64,000 nt of DNA from Candidula unifasciata (GCA_905116865.2 CAJHNH020000501.1:121001-185000), one strand, 5' to 3'. Shown: positions 33,873 to 46,661, counted from the first letter of the stretch. Numbers and translations are program-made. Notes: a model not told the origin generated them from the letters alone.

Positions 33873-35992
33873 TTGAGGTTGTCTTTAGCCGTGGCTTATT
33901 CCGTCTATCGTTTTGTTGAGGTTGTCTTTAGCCATGGCTTATTCCGCCTATCGTTTTGTTGAGGTTGTCTTTAGCCGTGGCTTATTCCGTCTATCGTTTT
34001 GTTGAGGTTGTCTTTAGCCATGGCTTATTCCGCCTATCGTTTTGTTGAGGTTGTCTTTAGCCGTGGCTTATTCCGTCTATCGTTTTGTTGAGGTTGTCTT
34101 TAGCCATGGCTTATTCCGCCTATCGTTTTGTTAAGGTTGTCTTTAGCCGTGGCTTATTCCGCCTATCGTTTTGTTGAGGTTGTCTTTAGCCGTGGCTTAT
34201 TCCGCCTATCGTTTTGTTGAGGTTGTCTTTAGCCATGGCTTATTCCGCCTATCGTTTTGTTGAGGTTGTCTTTAGCCGTGGCTTATTCCGTCTATCGTTT
34301 TGTTGAGGTTGTCTTTAGCCATGGCTTATTCCGCCTATCGTTTTGTTGAGGTTGTCTTTAGCCGTGGCTTATTCCGCCTATCGTTTTGTTGAGGTTGTCT
34401 TTAGCCGTGGCTTATTCCGCCTATCGTTTTGTTGAGGTTGTCTTTAGCCGTGGCTTATTTCGCCTATCGTTTTGTTGAGGTTGTCTTTGGCCGTGGCTTA
34501 TTCCGCCTATCGGTTTGTTGAGGTTGTCTTTAGCCATGGCTTATTCCGCCTATCGTTTTGTTGAGGTTGTCTTTAGCCGTGGCTTATTTCGCTTATTGTT
34601 TTGTTGAGGTTGTCTTTAGCCATGGCTTATTCCGCCTATCGTTTTGTTGAGGTTGTCTTTAGCCATGGCTTATTCCGCCTATCGTTTTGTTGAGGTTGTC
34701 TTTAGCCGTGGCTTATTTCGCCTATCGTTTTGTTGAGGTTGTCTTTAGCCATATCGCCTATCGTTTTGTTGAGGTTGTCTTTAGCCGTGGCTTATTTCGC
34801 CTATCGTTTTGTTAAGGTTGTCTTTAGCCGTGGCTTATTTCGCCTATCGTTTTGTTGAGGTTGTCTTTAGCCGTGGCTTATTCCGCCTATGTTTTGAGGT
34901 TGTCTTTAGCCGTGGCTTATTCCGTCTATCGTTTTGTTGAGGTTGTCTTTAGCCATGGCCTATCGTTTTGTTGAGGGTCTTTAGCCGTGGCTTATTCCGT
35001 CTATCGTTTTGTTGAGGTTGTCTTTAGCCATGGCTTATTCCGCCTATCGTTTTGTTGAGGTTGTCTTTAGCCGTGGCTTATTCCGTCTATCGTTTTGTTG
35101 AGGTTGTCTTTAGCCATGGCTTATTCCGCCTATCGTTTTGTTGAGGTTGTCTTTAGCCGTGGCTTATTCCGCCTATCGTTTTGTTGAGGTTGTCTTTAGC
35201 CGTGGCTTATTCCGCCTATCGTTTTTTGTTGTCTTTAGCCAGGCTTATTCCGCCTATCTTTGTCTTTAGCCGTGGCTTATTCCGCCTATCGTTTTGTTGA
35301 GGTTGTCTTTAGCCATGGCTTATTCCGCCTATCGTTTTGTTGAGGTTGTCTTTAGCCGTGGCCTATTCCGCCTATCGTTTTGTTGAGGTTGTCTTTAGCC
35401 GTGGCTTATTCCGCCTATCGTTTTGTTGAGGTTGTCTTTAGCCGTGGCTTATTTCGCCTATCGTTTTGTTGAGGTTGTTGGCCGTGGCTTATTCCGTCGG
35501 TTTGTTGCCATCTTAGCCGCCTATGGCTTATTCCGTGGCTATTTCGCTTATTGTTTTGTTGAGGTTGTCTTTAGCCATGGCTTATTCCGCCTATCGTTTT
35601 GTTGAGGTTGTCTTTAGCCATGGCTTATTCCGCCTATCGTTTTGTTGAGGTTGTCTTTAGCCGTGGCTTATTTCGCCTATCGTTTTGTTGAGGTTGTCTT
35701 TAGCCATGGCTTATTCGGCCTATCGTTTTGTTGAGGTTGTCTTTAGCCGTGGCTTATTTCGCCTATCGTTTTGTTGAGGTTGTCTTTAGCCGTGGCTTAT
35801 TCCGCCTATCGTTTTGTTGAGGTTGTTTTTAACTGTGGCTTTTTCCGCCTATCGGTTTGTTGAGGTTGTCTTTAGCCATGGCTTATTCCGCCTATCGTTT
35901 TATTGAGGTTGTCTTTAGCCATGGCTTATTCCGCCTATCGTTTTGTTGAGGTTGTTTTTAACTGTGGCTTTTTCCGCCTTTCATTTTGTTGA
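33873..35992. repeat. 43-bp minisatellite, about 49 copies
   Basis: Unit ttgaggttgtctttagccgt + ggcttattccgcctatcgtt + ttg. Variants alternate cgtggc/catggc and ccgcc/ccgtc/ttcgcc in semi-regular order, implying higher-order repeats. Partly scrambled around 34950 and 35470-35560. Confidence 0.95.
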
Positions 35993-36588
35993 GAAAGACA
36001 TAAACGTGAATGCTGAATGCAGCGGCATGCCTAATTTTGGAGCCTTGTATGATTGCTACACGTACCATACTAGGAATTGAGCCCGCCATATCCAAGTGTC
36101 TTGTTATATGAATGTTATAAAAAATATCACTTTGATTATTATACTGTCTCTACAACTCAAAGGTTTCCCCACCTGTTTATGTGTATGTATTACATTATGT
36201 ACATGCAGTTTATGTATTAGCATGTGTGTAAAACTAATGCTAAAATGAACAAAATTCACACATATACACACCTATACGCAATATATGCAAAAACAGTAAT
36301 TATAAAAACGTGTGATGCAAGCAAATATTAAATAATAGAGTGTTTACAATGCAAACTATTACTCTCAAATGATCTTGATCTTATAGTACCTATAAATTAG
36401 GCAATTCTGTGGCATGTAGATAACATTGATAGCTACATGACATGACATTCCTATATGAAACAACATCTCAGTTCAACCACCTCTGGCTGGCCCCTCATCC
36501 AACTCCGTTAGCAGTACATCAGCGACATGGTCTAGCTCTGTAAACACACACGCTCTCTCTCCATGTCTCTCTGTCTCTATCTCTCTCG

Positions 36589-36627
<39 letters not shown>

Positions 36628-37420
36628 TTCTTTCTCTCTCTCTCTCGTGTCTCTCTGGATATCTTTCACATCCCTCCCTCATTTCTGTCTGCCCTTTAAA
36701 GTTTGTTCTACAATAGTTGTCTCATAATCTTCAGTTTTTTTTTTTTTTTTCGTTTAGTTTCAAGGTATTTGACAACATTGTACTTCCCTCAGATGAGAAG
36801 AATTAAAACAAAACAGGTTGAAGTTTAAAGTGCTCTGTGTGCAAGTTTATCACGAGATGAGCGCAGCATATGTGTAATATAAAAAAGTGACAGAGCAGCA
36901 TGAAAATACAACAGACAGCACTTTTAAAAAGTTACCTCTGTAACTTTCACAGAAAGAATAATTTACTAACAGAAGTGTTTTCATGTGATTGGGTGTTGTC
37001 TGCATCCGGCAATAACTTTGGTAGAATCTTTAATGTTTTTTTTTTTTTTTTTTGGTGGTTTTTTTTTTTTGTTTTTTTGTTTTCTAGTATAGATAAGATT
37101 GCGATTAAATACATTTTCATGGTTTTTTTTTTTTTGTCTACTCTTGACAGAAGTAGCAACATAATTCGTAAACTAGAAGCAGATGTAGCAGCTGGCGTCA
37201 GCTGAAATTTTGACTGCTACAGTTGAAGTGATTAACAGTATTATTATCCACATAAGAGCAGGAAATAACATGGAGGTGTACAGTATCATTACCCTCATCA
37301 TAATTATCATCTTCTATCATTCAGTTTGTCAGCTAGAAAAACCTTACTTCAACAAGACATGAATTCATGTCCACTAACGGACAATTACTGATTGGGGGTG
37401 GGGAGGAATATTTTACCTGA
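35993..37420. other. AT-rich spacer with (TC)n at 36553-36655 and poly-T runs
   Basis: No gene recognised. Poly-T runs at 36736, 37038 and 37120 create spurious Phe- or Lys-rich frames. Confidence 0.5.
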
Positions 37421-40400
37421 TTCACTCATGGGGAAAAAGTCTAGTTAGTACCTAATTGACTGATGGGGAAGAAGTCTAGTTAGTACCTGACTAATGGAGA
37501 AGTCTAGTTAATATCTAACTGATTGATGGAGAAGAAGTCTAGTTAGTACCTAACTGATTGATGGAGAAGAAGTCTAGTTAGTACCTAACTGACTGCTGGG
37601 GAAGAAGTCTAGTTAGTACCTAACTGACTGCTGGGGAAGAAGTCTAGTTAGTACCTAACTGACTGATGGAGAAGAAGTCTAGTTAGTACCTAACTGACTG
37701 ATGGAGAAGAAGTCTAGTTAGTACCTGACTAATGGAGAAGTCTAGTTAATATCTAACTGATTGATGGAGAAGAAGTCTAGTTAGTACCTAACTGATTGAT
37801 GGAGTATAAGTCTAGTTAGTACCTAACTGACTGCTGGGGAAGAAGTCTAGTTAGTACCTGACTGACTGATGTGTAAGAAGTCTAGTTAGTACCTAACTGA
37901 CTGATGTGTAAGAAATCTAGTTAGTACCTGACTGACTGATAGGGAAGAAGTCTAGTTAGTACCTAACTGACTGCTGGAGAAGAAGTCTAGTTAGTACCTG
38001 ACTGACTGATGTGTAAGAAGTCTAGTTAGTACCTGACTGACTGATGTGTAAGAAGTCTAGTTAGTACCTAACTGACTGATAGGGAAGAAGTCTAGTTAGT
38101 ACCTAACTGACTGATAGGGAAGAAGTCTAGTTAGTACCTAACTGACTGATGGGGAAGAAGTCTAGTTAGTACCTAACTGACTGATGGGGAAGAAGTTTAG
38201 TTAGTACCTAACTGACTGATAGGGAAGAAGTCTAGTTAGTACCTAACTGACTGATAGGGAAGAAGTCTAGTTAGTACCTGACTGACTGATGTGTAAGAAG
38301 TCTAGTTAGTACCTAACTGACTGATAGGGAAGAAGTCTAGTTAGTACCTAACTGACTGATAGAGAAGAAGTCTAGTTAGTACCTAACTGACTGATGTGTA
38401 AGAAGTCTAGTTAGTACCTAACTGACTGATGGGGAAGAAGTTTAGTTAGTACCTAACTGACTGATGGAGAAGAAGTCTAGTTAGTACCTGACTGACTGAT
38501 GGGGAAGAAGTTTAGTTAGTACCTAACTGACTGATGGAGAAGAAGTCTAGTTAGTACCTAACTGACTGATGGGGAAGAAGTTTAGTTAGTACCTAACTGA
38601 CTGATGGAGAAGAAGTCTAGTTAGTACCCAACTGACTGATGGGGAAGAAGTTTGTTAGTACCTAACTGACTGATGGAGAAGAAGTCTAGTTAGTACCTGA
38701 CTGACTGCTGGGGAAGAAGTCTAGTTAGTACCTAACTGACTGATGGGGAAGAAGTCTAGTTAGTACCTAACTGACTGTTAGGGAAGAAGTTTAGTTAGTA
38801 CCTAACTGACTGATAGGGAAGAAGTGTAGTTAGTACCTAACTGATTGTTAGGGAAGAAGTTTAGTTAGTACCTAACTGACTGATAGGGAAGAAGTCTAGT
38901 TAGTGCCTAACTGATTGATGGAGAAGAAGTCTAGTTAGTACCTGACTGACTGCTGGGGAAGAAGTCTAGTTAGTACCTAACTGACTGATGGGGAAGAAGT
39001 CTAGTTAGTACCTAACTGACTGATAGGGAAGAAGTCTAGTTAGTACCTAACTGACTGATAGGGAAGAAGTCTAGTTAGTACCTAACTGACTGATAGGGAA
39101 GAAGTCTAGTTAGTACCTAACTGACTGATGGGGAAGAAGTCTAGTTAGTACCTAACTGACTGATGGGGAAGAAGTTTAGTTAGTACCTAACTGACTGATA
39201 GGGAAGAAGTCTAGTTAGTACCTAACTGACTGATAGGGAAGAAGTCTAGTTAGTACTTAACTGACTGATGGAGAAGAAGTCTAGTTAGTACCTAACTGAC
39301 TGATAGGCAAGAAGTCTAGTTAGTACCTAACTGACTGATAGGGGAGAAGTCTAGTTAGTACCTAACTGACTGATAGGGAAGAAGTCTAGTTAGTACCTAA
39401 CTGACTGATGGGGAAGAAGTCTAGTTAGTACCTAAATGACTGATGGGGAAGAAGTTTAGTTAGTACCTAACTGACTGATAGGGAAGAAGTCTAGTTAGTA
39501 CCTAACTGACTGATAGGGAAGAAGTCTAGTTAGTACCTAACTGACTGATGGAGAAGAAGTCTAGTTAGTACCTAACTGACTGATGGGGAAGAAGTCTAGT
39601 TAGTACCTGACTGACTGATGGAGAAGAAGTGTAGTTAGTACCTAACTGACTGATGGAGAAGAAGTGTAGTTAGTACCTAACTGACTGATGGAGAAGAAGT
39701 GTAGTTAGTACCTAACTGACTGATGGAGAAGAAGTATAGTTAGTACCTAACTGACTGATGGAGAAGACGTGTGGTTAGTACCTGACTGACTGATGGAGAA
39801 GAAGTTAGTACCTACTGTTGATGGTACCTAACTAACTGACTGATGGAGAAGAAGTATAGTTAGTACCTAACTGACTGATGGAGAAGACGTGTGGTTAGTA
39901 CCTAAGTGACTGATGGAGAAGAAGTGTAGTTAGTACCTAACTGACTGATGGAGAAGATGTGTAGTTAGTACCTGACTGACTGATGGAGAAGAAGTGTAGT
40001 TAGTACCTAACTGACTGATGGAGACTGACCTAACTGACTGATGGAGAAGATGTGTAAGAAGTGTAGTTAGTACCTAACTGACTGATGGGAAGAAGAAGTA
40101 CCTAACTGTAGTTAGGAACCTAGTACTGACTGACTGATGGGGAAGAAGTCTAGTTAGTACCTAACTGACTGATGGAGAAGAAGTGTGGTTAGTACCTAAC
40201 TGACTGATGGAGAAGAAGTCTAGTTAGTACCTGACTGACTGATGGGGAAGAAGTCAAGTTAGTACCTAACTGACTGATGGAGAATAAGTGTAGTTAGTAC
40301 CTAACTGACTGATGGAGAAGAAGTCTAGTTAGTACCTGACTGACTGATGGGGAAGAAGTCAAGTTAGTACCTAACTGACTGATGGAGAAGAAGTGTGGTT

Positions 40401-41500
40401 AGTACCTGACTGACTGATGGAGAAGAAGTCTAGTTAGTACCTAACTGACTGATGGGGAAGAAGTCTAGTTAGTACCTAACTGACTGATGGGGAAGAAGTC
40501 TAGTTAGTACCTAACTGACTGATGGGGAAGAAGTCTAGTTAGTACCTAACTGACTGATGGGGAAGAAGTTTAGTTAGTACCTAACTGACTGATAGTGAAG
40601 AAGTTTAGTTAGTACCTAACTGACTGATGGGGAAGAAGTGTAGTTAGTACCTAACTGACTGATGGGGAAGAAGTCTAGTTAGTACCTAACTGACTGATGG
40701 AGAAGAAGTGTAGTTAGTACCTAACTGACTGATGGAGAAGAAGTCCAGTTAGTACCTGACTGACTGATGGAGAAGAAGTGTAGTTAGTACCTAACTGACT
40801 GATGGAGAAGAAGTGTAGTTAGTACCTAACTGACTGATGGAGAAGTCAAGTTAGTACCTAACTGACTGATGGGGAAGAAGTCTAGTTAGTACCTGACTGA
40901 CTGATGGAGAAGAAGTGTATTAGTACCTAACTGACTGATGGGGAAGAAGTCTAGTTAGTACCTAACTGACTGATGGGGAAGAAGTCTAGTTAGTACCTAA
41001 CTGACTGATGGGGAAGAAGTCTAGTTAGTACCTAACTGACTGATGGGGAAGATGTTAAGTTAGTACCTAACTGACTGATGGAGAAATCTAGTTAGTACCC
41101 AACTGACTGATGGGGAAGAAATCTAGTTAGTACCTAACTGACTGATGGAGAAGTATAGTTAGTACCTAACTGACTGATAGGGAAGAAGTTTAGTTAGTAC
41201 CTAACTGACTGATAGGGAAGAAGTCTGGTTAGTACCTAACTGACTGTTAGGGAAGAAGTTTAGTTAGTACCTAACTGACTGATGGGGAAGAAGTCTATTT
41301 AGTACCTAACTGACTGATGGGGAAGAAGTCTAGTTAGTACCTAACTGACTGATGGGGAAGAAGTCTGGTTAGTACCTAACTGACTGATTGGGGAAGAAGT
41401 TTAGTTAGTACCTAACTGACTGATGGGGAAGAAGTCTAGTTAGTACCTAACTGACTGATAGGGAGGAAGTCTAGTTAGTACCTAACTGACTGATGGGAAC
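37421..41500. repeat. 35-bp minisatellite, about 115 copies (4.1 kb)
   Basis: Unit aactgactgatggggaagaa + gtctagttagtacct. Each unit carries the hairpin agttag-tac-ctaact. Variants include gggg/gaga/taggg/tgtgt and ctag/ttag/gtag; local runs of one variant indicate segmental amplification. A disordered patch sits at 39800-40130. The unit carries stops, so no long frames occur. Confidence 0.96.
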
Positions 41501-41519
41501 GACTTTTACCACAAGGCCC

Positions 41520-41752
41520 TAGAAATGCGTGACTTCTTCTGGCTTCGAGGATATCCTGAGCATTTCTTATCTGTTTTCTTTCACCGAGCACCATCTATTT
41601 ATTGTGCTGGGGCCCTCGTTTCCAAGCCTAAATGTCACCACAAGAGACCTATCCTCATACTTACTTATCACCTCACAATATCCGTGCCAAAATTATTCTC
41701 ACCAGCATGATTTTCGCTCAACTTCCTTTGGCCTACAGACATGACTGAAATC
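41520..41752 (+). mobile_element. Probable Penelope-like retroelement fragment
   Basis: Open piece DFFWLRGYPEHFLSVFFHRA then KRPILILTYHL; after a one-base shift, NIRAKIILTSMIF and AYRHD. This resembles the conserved 'RGYP ... RPIL.LTYH..N...K' stretch I associate with the C-terminal part of Penelope-type elements. Frameshifted; flanked directly by the 35-bp array. Confidence 0.45.
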
Positions 41753-42539
41753 TTAATTCTATAAATAAACAGAGAGGGGACCTTTTGAGGCCATTAAATA
41801 TTATGAATTAATCATGTAACAGAAAGTGTATTAATCGGCACTCATTGAAAGAAGTAAAAAGATAGAAGAACACGCTAGATAACATAAAAATCGAAAGCTG
41901 TATTTACCGTGCCAGGAATTGAACCTGTCACCTCCAGACGGCATGTGCGCCTCGCCATGGATACAAGTGCACTAGGAACATGGTGAATTATGAAACCTGT
42001 ACCCTGTTTTATTCTCCCCTCCCCAAAAAATAAGATATCTTATTAGCCATGTCTATCGTACAGCTTGAAATCCACAACTATGGAATATGGACAGAATTCT
42101 TTTCAAACCATTGAAATGGCACAATAGGTTACAGAAATGTATATTAACGAATATGTCGAATAACAATCACAGCAACAATTCACGAACACAGTGTGAAAAT
42201 AAAGCGATTTTACACCCAGGCTGAAGTGTCAACAGAGCTTTATCTAAAATTCTCGTTAAATTCTTCAGTTACTGCCCTTGGCATTCCTCGTCTATTTATT
42301 ATCAAACTCCCTGTGTCTCATCCTTCCACTGGCAAGACATCAACATGGCTGCTTCGTGATACGTCAGTTAAGTGATTTTGTGTTATTCGTGTGGTTTTGT
42401 TTGATTTATGTATGTGCTGATAAGAGCCTTATATAAAGAAAAGTTCACGTTTTGTGTGTTTGTTAAATTGTGAAGCTCGCTGATCTACTTTTCGATCGAT
42501 TTTATATTTTTCCATAATATTTAATGAGATTAAATGTTT

Positions 42540-42542
<3 letters not shown>
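41753..42542. other. No gene; a tRNA-like element at 41905-41990 (minus)
   Basis: The minus strand shows ccatggcgaggcgcacatgc and gacaggttcaattcctggca (a good B box). The 5' half does not fold into a tRNA acceptor stem by eye, so it is read as a SINE head or tRNA pseudogene. Confidence 0.35.
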
Positions 42543-42637
<95 letters not shown>

Positions 42638-42645
42638 TCTCTAAA
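42543..42645. repeat. (CT)n microsatellite
   Basis: About 100 bp of pure CT with one CCCT interruption near the end. Confidence 0.97.
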
Positions 42646-43119
42646 ACAGTAAGGCCACAAATAATTTAAATATTGCACAATTTATTGCCTGGCATATCGC
42701 AATCTACCATGTCAGTTACTACAGAGTTGGCACCAGTATATAACAACGCACAAAGTGAACCTGGCAGTTGATCTGACGAGCGATCGAGAATCGAGGAAAC
42801 AGGCTTGGCAAAGCAGAGTTCTCCAAAGGACTCATTACATGATGATGATTATTCCATAAAATTAGTTCTTTGTTTAGTTGTTGTCATATCTTAGAAGAAT
42901 TTTAAAGTGTGCTCTTTTATTGCACTGTAGACTTTGTGAAGTCAGAGTTCATCGCCTTTGTAACTTAGGGGCTATAAACACTGTTAAATTATTCCAACAT
43001 ACGGGGTTCCATCCGGCTGCAGTCGATTTGGCAGCAAGCAGTTCTGGGTTGCGTTTGACAATCGACTCAGGTTTGACAGTCGAGGGCGAAAGCAAACTAA
43101 TGAGCGTAATGAATCGACA

Positions 43120-43395
43120 TCCCTAGGATGGTTTCCATATGCGCTCCGTCTCCATCTTCAGCAGCAAGCGCCGAGTTCCAGTTCCGAGGGCACAAGTAAC
43201 TGTCTGACTGTACATCCGTCTTGCGTTTCTCCTGAGTGTTGAGCGTCTGCCCGATCCCCGGTGCACTCATTGCACGAGGTTTCTCATCAGACCTTAGTGA
43301 TCTATTTTGTGTCTCCGCACCGTTCACCAGCTCCCAACGGACCCTTCTACAGCAACTTGCTTGTCCTGCATTAGTTCAAGACCAAGTGGTGCAGA
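43120..43395 (-). mobile_element. I-like LINE 3' fragment
   Basis: Plus-strand gcgctccgtctccatcttca + gcagcaagcgccgagttcc matches the complement of the C-terminus at 10630-10680. No open frame remains. Confidence 0.6.
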
Positions 43396-44114
43396 AGAAA
43401 TCAGCGAACAAATGATGAGACTGGTTTGCTCCGTCTTCTAAACCAGTGTTCCTCAACCTTTTCACATCCGCAGCCCACAAAAACAGGGGACATTGTTTCG
43501 CGGGCCACAAAAACAGGGGACATTGTTTCGCGGGCCACTTGACACAGCTAAAAATTAAAATTAAAAATAAAAGCAAATGTACATACCAGCTGAATTGTTA
43601 AATCCGATGTCACGATATTGCAATTATCAGCTTATGCTTATGAATGTAAAAAATAAAAATAAAGAAAGATTCACAATGTTGCTGGAGCCCTCTTTCTGAT
43701 ATACTGTCTAGCATTGTAATTAAATTCCATTCGATTTCTTCATTAAGTTCGTCTTTGCACACACATAGGAAATCATTACAGACTGGAAGAGGAAATACAC
43801 CTACTCTACCTCGTTGAATCATTAAGTATAATGTTTTGGAGGCCCAAAGGGACTTTTCTGGAGCCCAGCTATTGGCCGCGACCCATGGGTTGAAGAACAC
43901 TGATGTAAATGATATGCATCTCATTATAAAGTAAAGATCATCATCATCATCCCCAAATGCAAATTACCTAAAAGTGTGAAAGATTGTTTCTTCACACCCT
44001 GAGACCTCTAACATCGTGTGCGCTGACATAATTCTAGGCGGTTCAGAATGTTCTCACGCTGTCTTCCTTCATCTTTTCTTGACAGCTGTCCAGTTGTCAT
44101 AACAGCTGTATAGA
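43396..44114. other. 3' flank of the eyegone-like gene
   Basis: Includes a 32-bp direct duplication at 43472-43540 (cacaaaaacaggggacattg) and an (ATC)n run at 43939-43951. The 3' UTR of the Pax gene should lie within this interval; no canonical polyadenylation signal was singled out. Confidence 0.4.
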
Positions 44115-44621
44115 TTATTTACAATAAGACGCGTGACATAGCGAGTCTTCGTGACTGGTAATAACACAGTGATTGATGGCCAGAGGGTTTGCCGAAACTC
44201 TAGGTTTGAAGGCTGAATGTTCACTGATAGAAAAACTTAGTTTGGCTCGCTTTTCCTCTTCTGTCGCGGAGGCAGAGTCCAATAATGGCGACATAAGAGA
44301 TAACGGTGAAGTAGATGGAGGTGAACGTGATCGTGTAAGCAATGGTGGGGTTTGAACGCTTTCCTTCACGCTTGTTCGAAGAAGGAGAGTGGGGTTTGCC
44401 AGGGTAGGTAACATAGACGACACTGTAAACGATGCGATGTCATACGTTGATTTGGTCGTGGATCCAGGCTCGTCTCTGGCCGTGGCACTGATGTTTCTAT
44501 GGCTGACGTTGCTTGCAGACGACTGTATGTTGGAGAATGGGAAGACGAATGGACTTGACGATTGGAAGAGCCGCAAACGCTGATGCCGTCGCCACTTTGC
44601 TCGCCGGTTGGAGAACCACAC
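44115..44621 (-). CDS. eyg: Eyegone-like Pax protein, terminal exon (homeodomain helix 3 and C-terminus)
   Basis: On the minus strand a ttcccag acceptor is followed in phase 0 by VWFSNRRAKWRRHQR, the recognition helix of a paired-class homeodomain with Ser at position 50, as in Pax proteins. The exon boundary falls between residues 46 and 47, a well-known intron site in paired-class homeoboxes. About 150 further residues are rich in Ser/Thr/Pro (SPPSTSPLSLMSPLLD), a likely transactivation or disordered tail, ending at a stop at 44115. The RRHQR ending fits eyegone rather than Pax6 (RREEK). Upstream exons at 51.9-64.0 kb on the same strand encode the RED subdomain. The exon for homeodomain residues 1-46 was not found. 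Confidence 0.82.
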   Translation of the reverse strand: MWFSNRRAKWRRHQRLRLFQSSSPFVFPFSNIQSSASNVSHRNISATARDEPGSTTKSTYDIASFTVSSMLPTLANPTLLLRTSVKESVQTPPLLTRSRSPPSTSPLSLMSPLLDSASATEEEKRAKLSFSISEHSAFKPRVSANPLAINHCVITSHEDSLCHASYCK

Positions 44622-44759
44622 CTGGGAACCGAGACATTCAATGTGTCTGCACTCATAATAAAACAGACGATCTTATGATTTTAACATGTTGTATGAGCCT
44701 GACACATGCTTGGGGAAGTCAAGAAAATGAATCTTGAAATGAAGTACAAACATAAAACT

Positions 44760-45240
44760 ATACATTGTATCATGTGGTAAATTTGATTTCCCACCCCCCC
44801 CCCCCTCTTCCCCCCCCCAAAAAAAAAGCCCCGGATTATCCTCGTAGGGGGCTATGGGTGGGGTGAAAAAAGGGGTGGGGGCACCGTTCAGTTCTCGAGT
44901 GCAGTTTTTACGGAGATCTCTGGGGATCGTCGCTGGAGCTAAAGAGGTCGTGCTCTGTGCGGCGTTCTGGGCAGGCAGCTAGCAGCGTTGCGGAGAGAGA
45001 CTGAACTACATGGGATAAAACCCGCTGGAATGAAGTCGATCGTCTCACATTACCTTTAGATAATGAAAACCTGAAATGTTTTTCCCTAGGGCAACAGTGG
45101 TATAAGGGGTCTTATTAGCGAAGACAAGCTGTCACCTCCAGCTCGGATTGTCACATGTTCGGTTTAGGTTGTTCATTTCATGGCTGCAGTTTGTGTTTCG
45201 GGAATTCATGTGTAACGTTTTTATAGATTTCGTGAGTGTT
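44760..45240. other. Intronic sequence with poly-C and G-rich runs
   Basis: Poly-C at 44790-44820; 44900-45030 resembles the SINE body at 14950-15060 in the opposite orientation (ggagatctctggggatcgtc). No homeobox exon seen. Confidence 0.4.
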
Positions 45241-45244
45241 GTAA

Positions 45245-45598
45245 GGCTATCCTCCGAATAACGGGCACATATTATGGCAGCCAAAAACAGGGCCTCAGTC
45301 ACATGTAAATTGTGAACTTCCGGCGACTTAATTCGCGAACTTCCGGCGACTACCGCCACTACCGAGGGTATCCCCCACGCCGCTCACGCGGCGGGGATTG
45401 GAGCTAAACTAGATGGCTGGGACTCACGAGCGAAGCTGCAGGAGATGCGGAAGCTTCTGCTCGTGATACTCTCGGCGGTGGCGGTAGTCGCCGGAAGTAC
45501 GCAAATTAGGTCGCCGGAAGTGCGCAATTGACATGTGACTGTGAGGGTGTTTTTGCGGCCGCCATAATATGTGCCGTTATTCGGAGGATAGCCTGTTG
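45245..45598. mobile_element. Foldback MITE, copy 2
   Basis: Left ggctatcctccgaataacgg and right ccgttattcggaggatagcc are perfect 20-bp inverted ends. Internal blocks cttccggcgactaccgccac and gtggcggtagtcgccggaag are also mirror images. GC-rich centre. Same family as 11419-11840. Confidence 0.88.
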
Positions 45599-45649
45599 AA
45601 ACTGTCTAAGTTCACAGCTTGTAGCTAAGCATATAGGACAGGAGCACCA

Positions 45650-45890
45650 CCGTGATGTACTGGCTAGACGCTCGCCCCTAGATCCAATGGTCGTGGATTC
45701 AAATCCGAACGGAATCGGACTTTTCCCCCTCTAAAAATGACCTTGGCTCCCAGGCCGACCCAGCCCTAAATGAGCACCAGGAAAAGTCCTGGGAAGTAAA
45801 GGCGGTCGGCGTGATGTTAATCACATCACCAACCGAGTGCCGACTGGTCTATAAAATATAAGTCGGTACTTAATTTATAACTTACCCCTG
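45650..45890 (+). repeat. tRNA-derived SINE family S3, copy 3
   Basis: Head gatgtactggctagacgctc and gtcgtggattcaaatccgaa (B box), body atgaccttggctcccaggc, gaagtaaaggcggtcggcgt. Oriented opposite to the Pax gene. Confidence 0.7.
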
Positions 45891-46044
45891 GCGTCACGAC
45901 AACGTCACGGGAGACATTCCCAATAAATTCTAGGGTGTTCAGGTTGCAGTTTCTCGCGATTTCTCTACAGTAAAGTTTAGGGTTAGGGTTAGGATTAGAA
46001 GACACTAGATGAACACTCCAAAAAAGCACCACACAACAGCACAC

Positions 46045-46490
46045 TTGCACCCCTTGAAATAATGGACTGTCAGGTCAGCTGTGGATTTCCCACGGGGATT
46101 TCCCGTTTGGGGTACGTTATAAATTAAGAACCAGATAGTCTAGCCCTATGTGCCCAGTACGACTGAAGGCATGGAAAAGAATCCTTCACCTGCATATAAA
46201 GAATAAACTAAAACCCGGTGCCCTAAAGTCGACCCTGGACCTTTTAATCCTTTATAGATATATGGGGGGGGGGGGGGATACAGTTCTCTTTTAAAACCTT
46301 ATCTCATTCCCATGTGGGACGAATCGTTCATTAATTTGAAGCACCACCCTGGTTGTTGCCGGGGGACCTAATATAACCTGGCGGTTGAACGAGATTTCCA
46401 TGGGTGCTTCTCATCCGAATGGTGGCAGTTTGTGTCACCTGATGTTTATCGCTCAGTGTGATGTCCTGGTGGGGTAAAAGGTCAGTCATT
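46045..46490 (+). repeat. Dispersed repeats R2 (46045-46130) and R1 (46335-46490)
   Basis: R2: atggactgtcaggtcagctg + tggatttcccac. R1: ccctggttgttgccggggga, gaatggtggcagtttgtgtc, tatcgctcagtgtgatgtcc. Same pair as at 16.6-17.2 kb, in reverse order. Confidence 0.6.
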
Positions 46491-46661
46491 CAGTGCACTT
46501 ATCCAGGATTCAAATTGTAGGGTACACACATACACACAGTTGCTCTTACCTGGACTCTCGCTTCAGAAAGATTTGTTTTGCCGGCAAGTGACTCACGTGT
46601 TAACACCCCGGGGTAGTGAGTTTTCTGGTGAAGTTAAACGGTTCCAATTACGTCAGTACGT

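Noticed and set aside
37421..41500. CRISPR-like array of short repeats
   Set aside because: Units are contiguous with no unique spacers, and the DNA is clearly eukaryotic.
41905..41990. Functional tRNA gene on the minus strand
   Set aside because: Good B box but no matching acceptor stem or clean A box by eye; SINE head or pseudogene is more likely.
45970..45993. Interstitial telomeric repeat (gggttagggttagg)
   Set aside because: Only two to three units; too short to claim.
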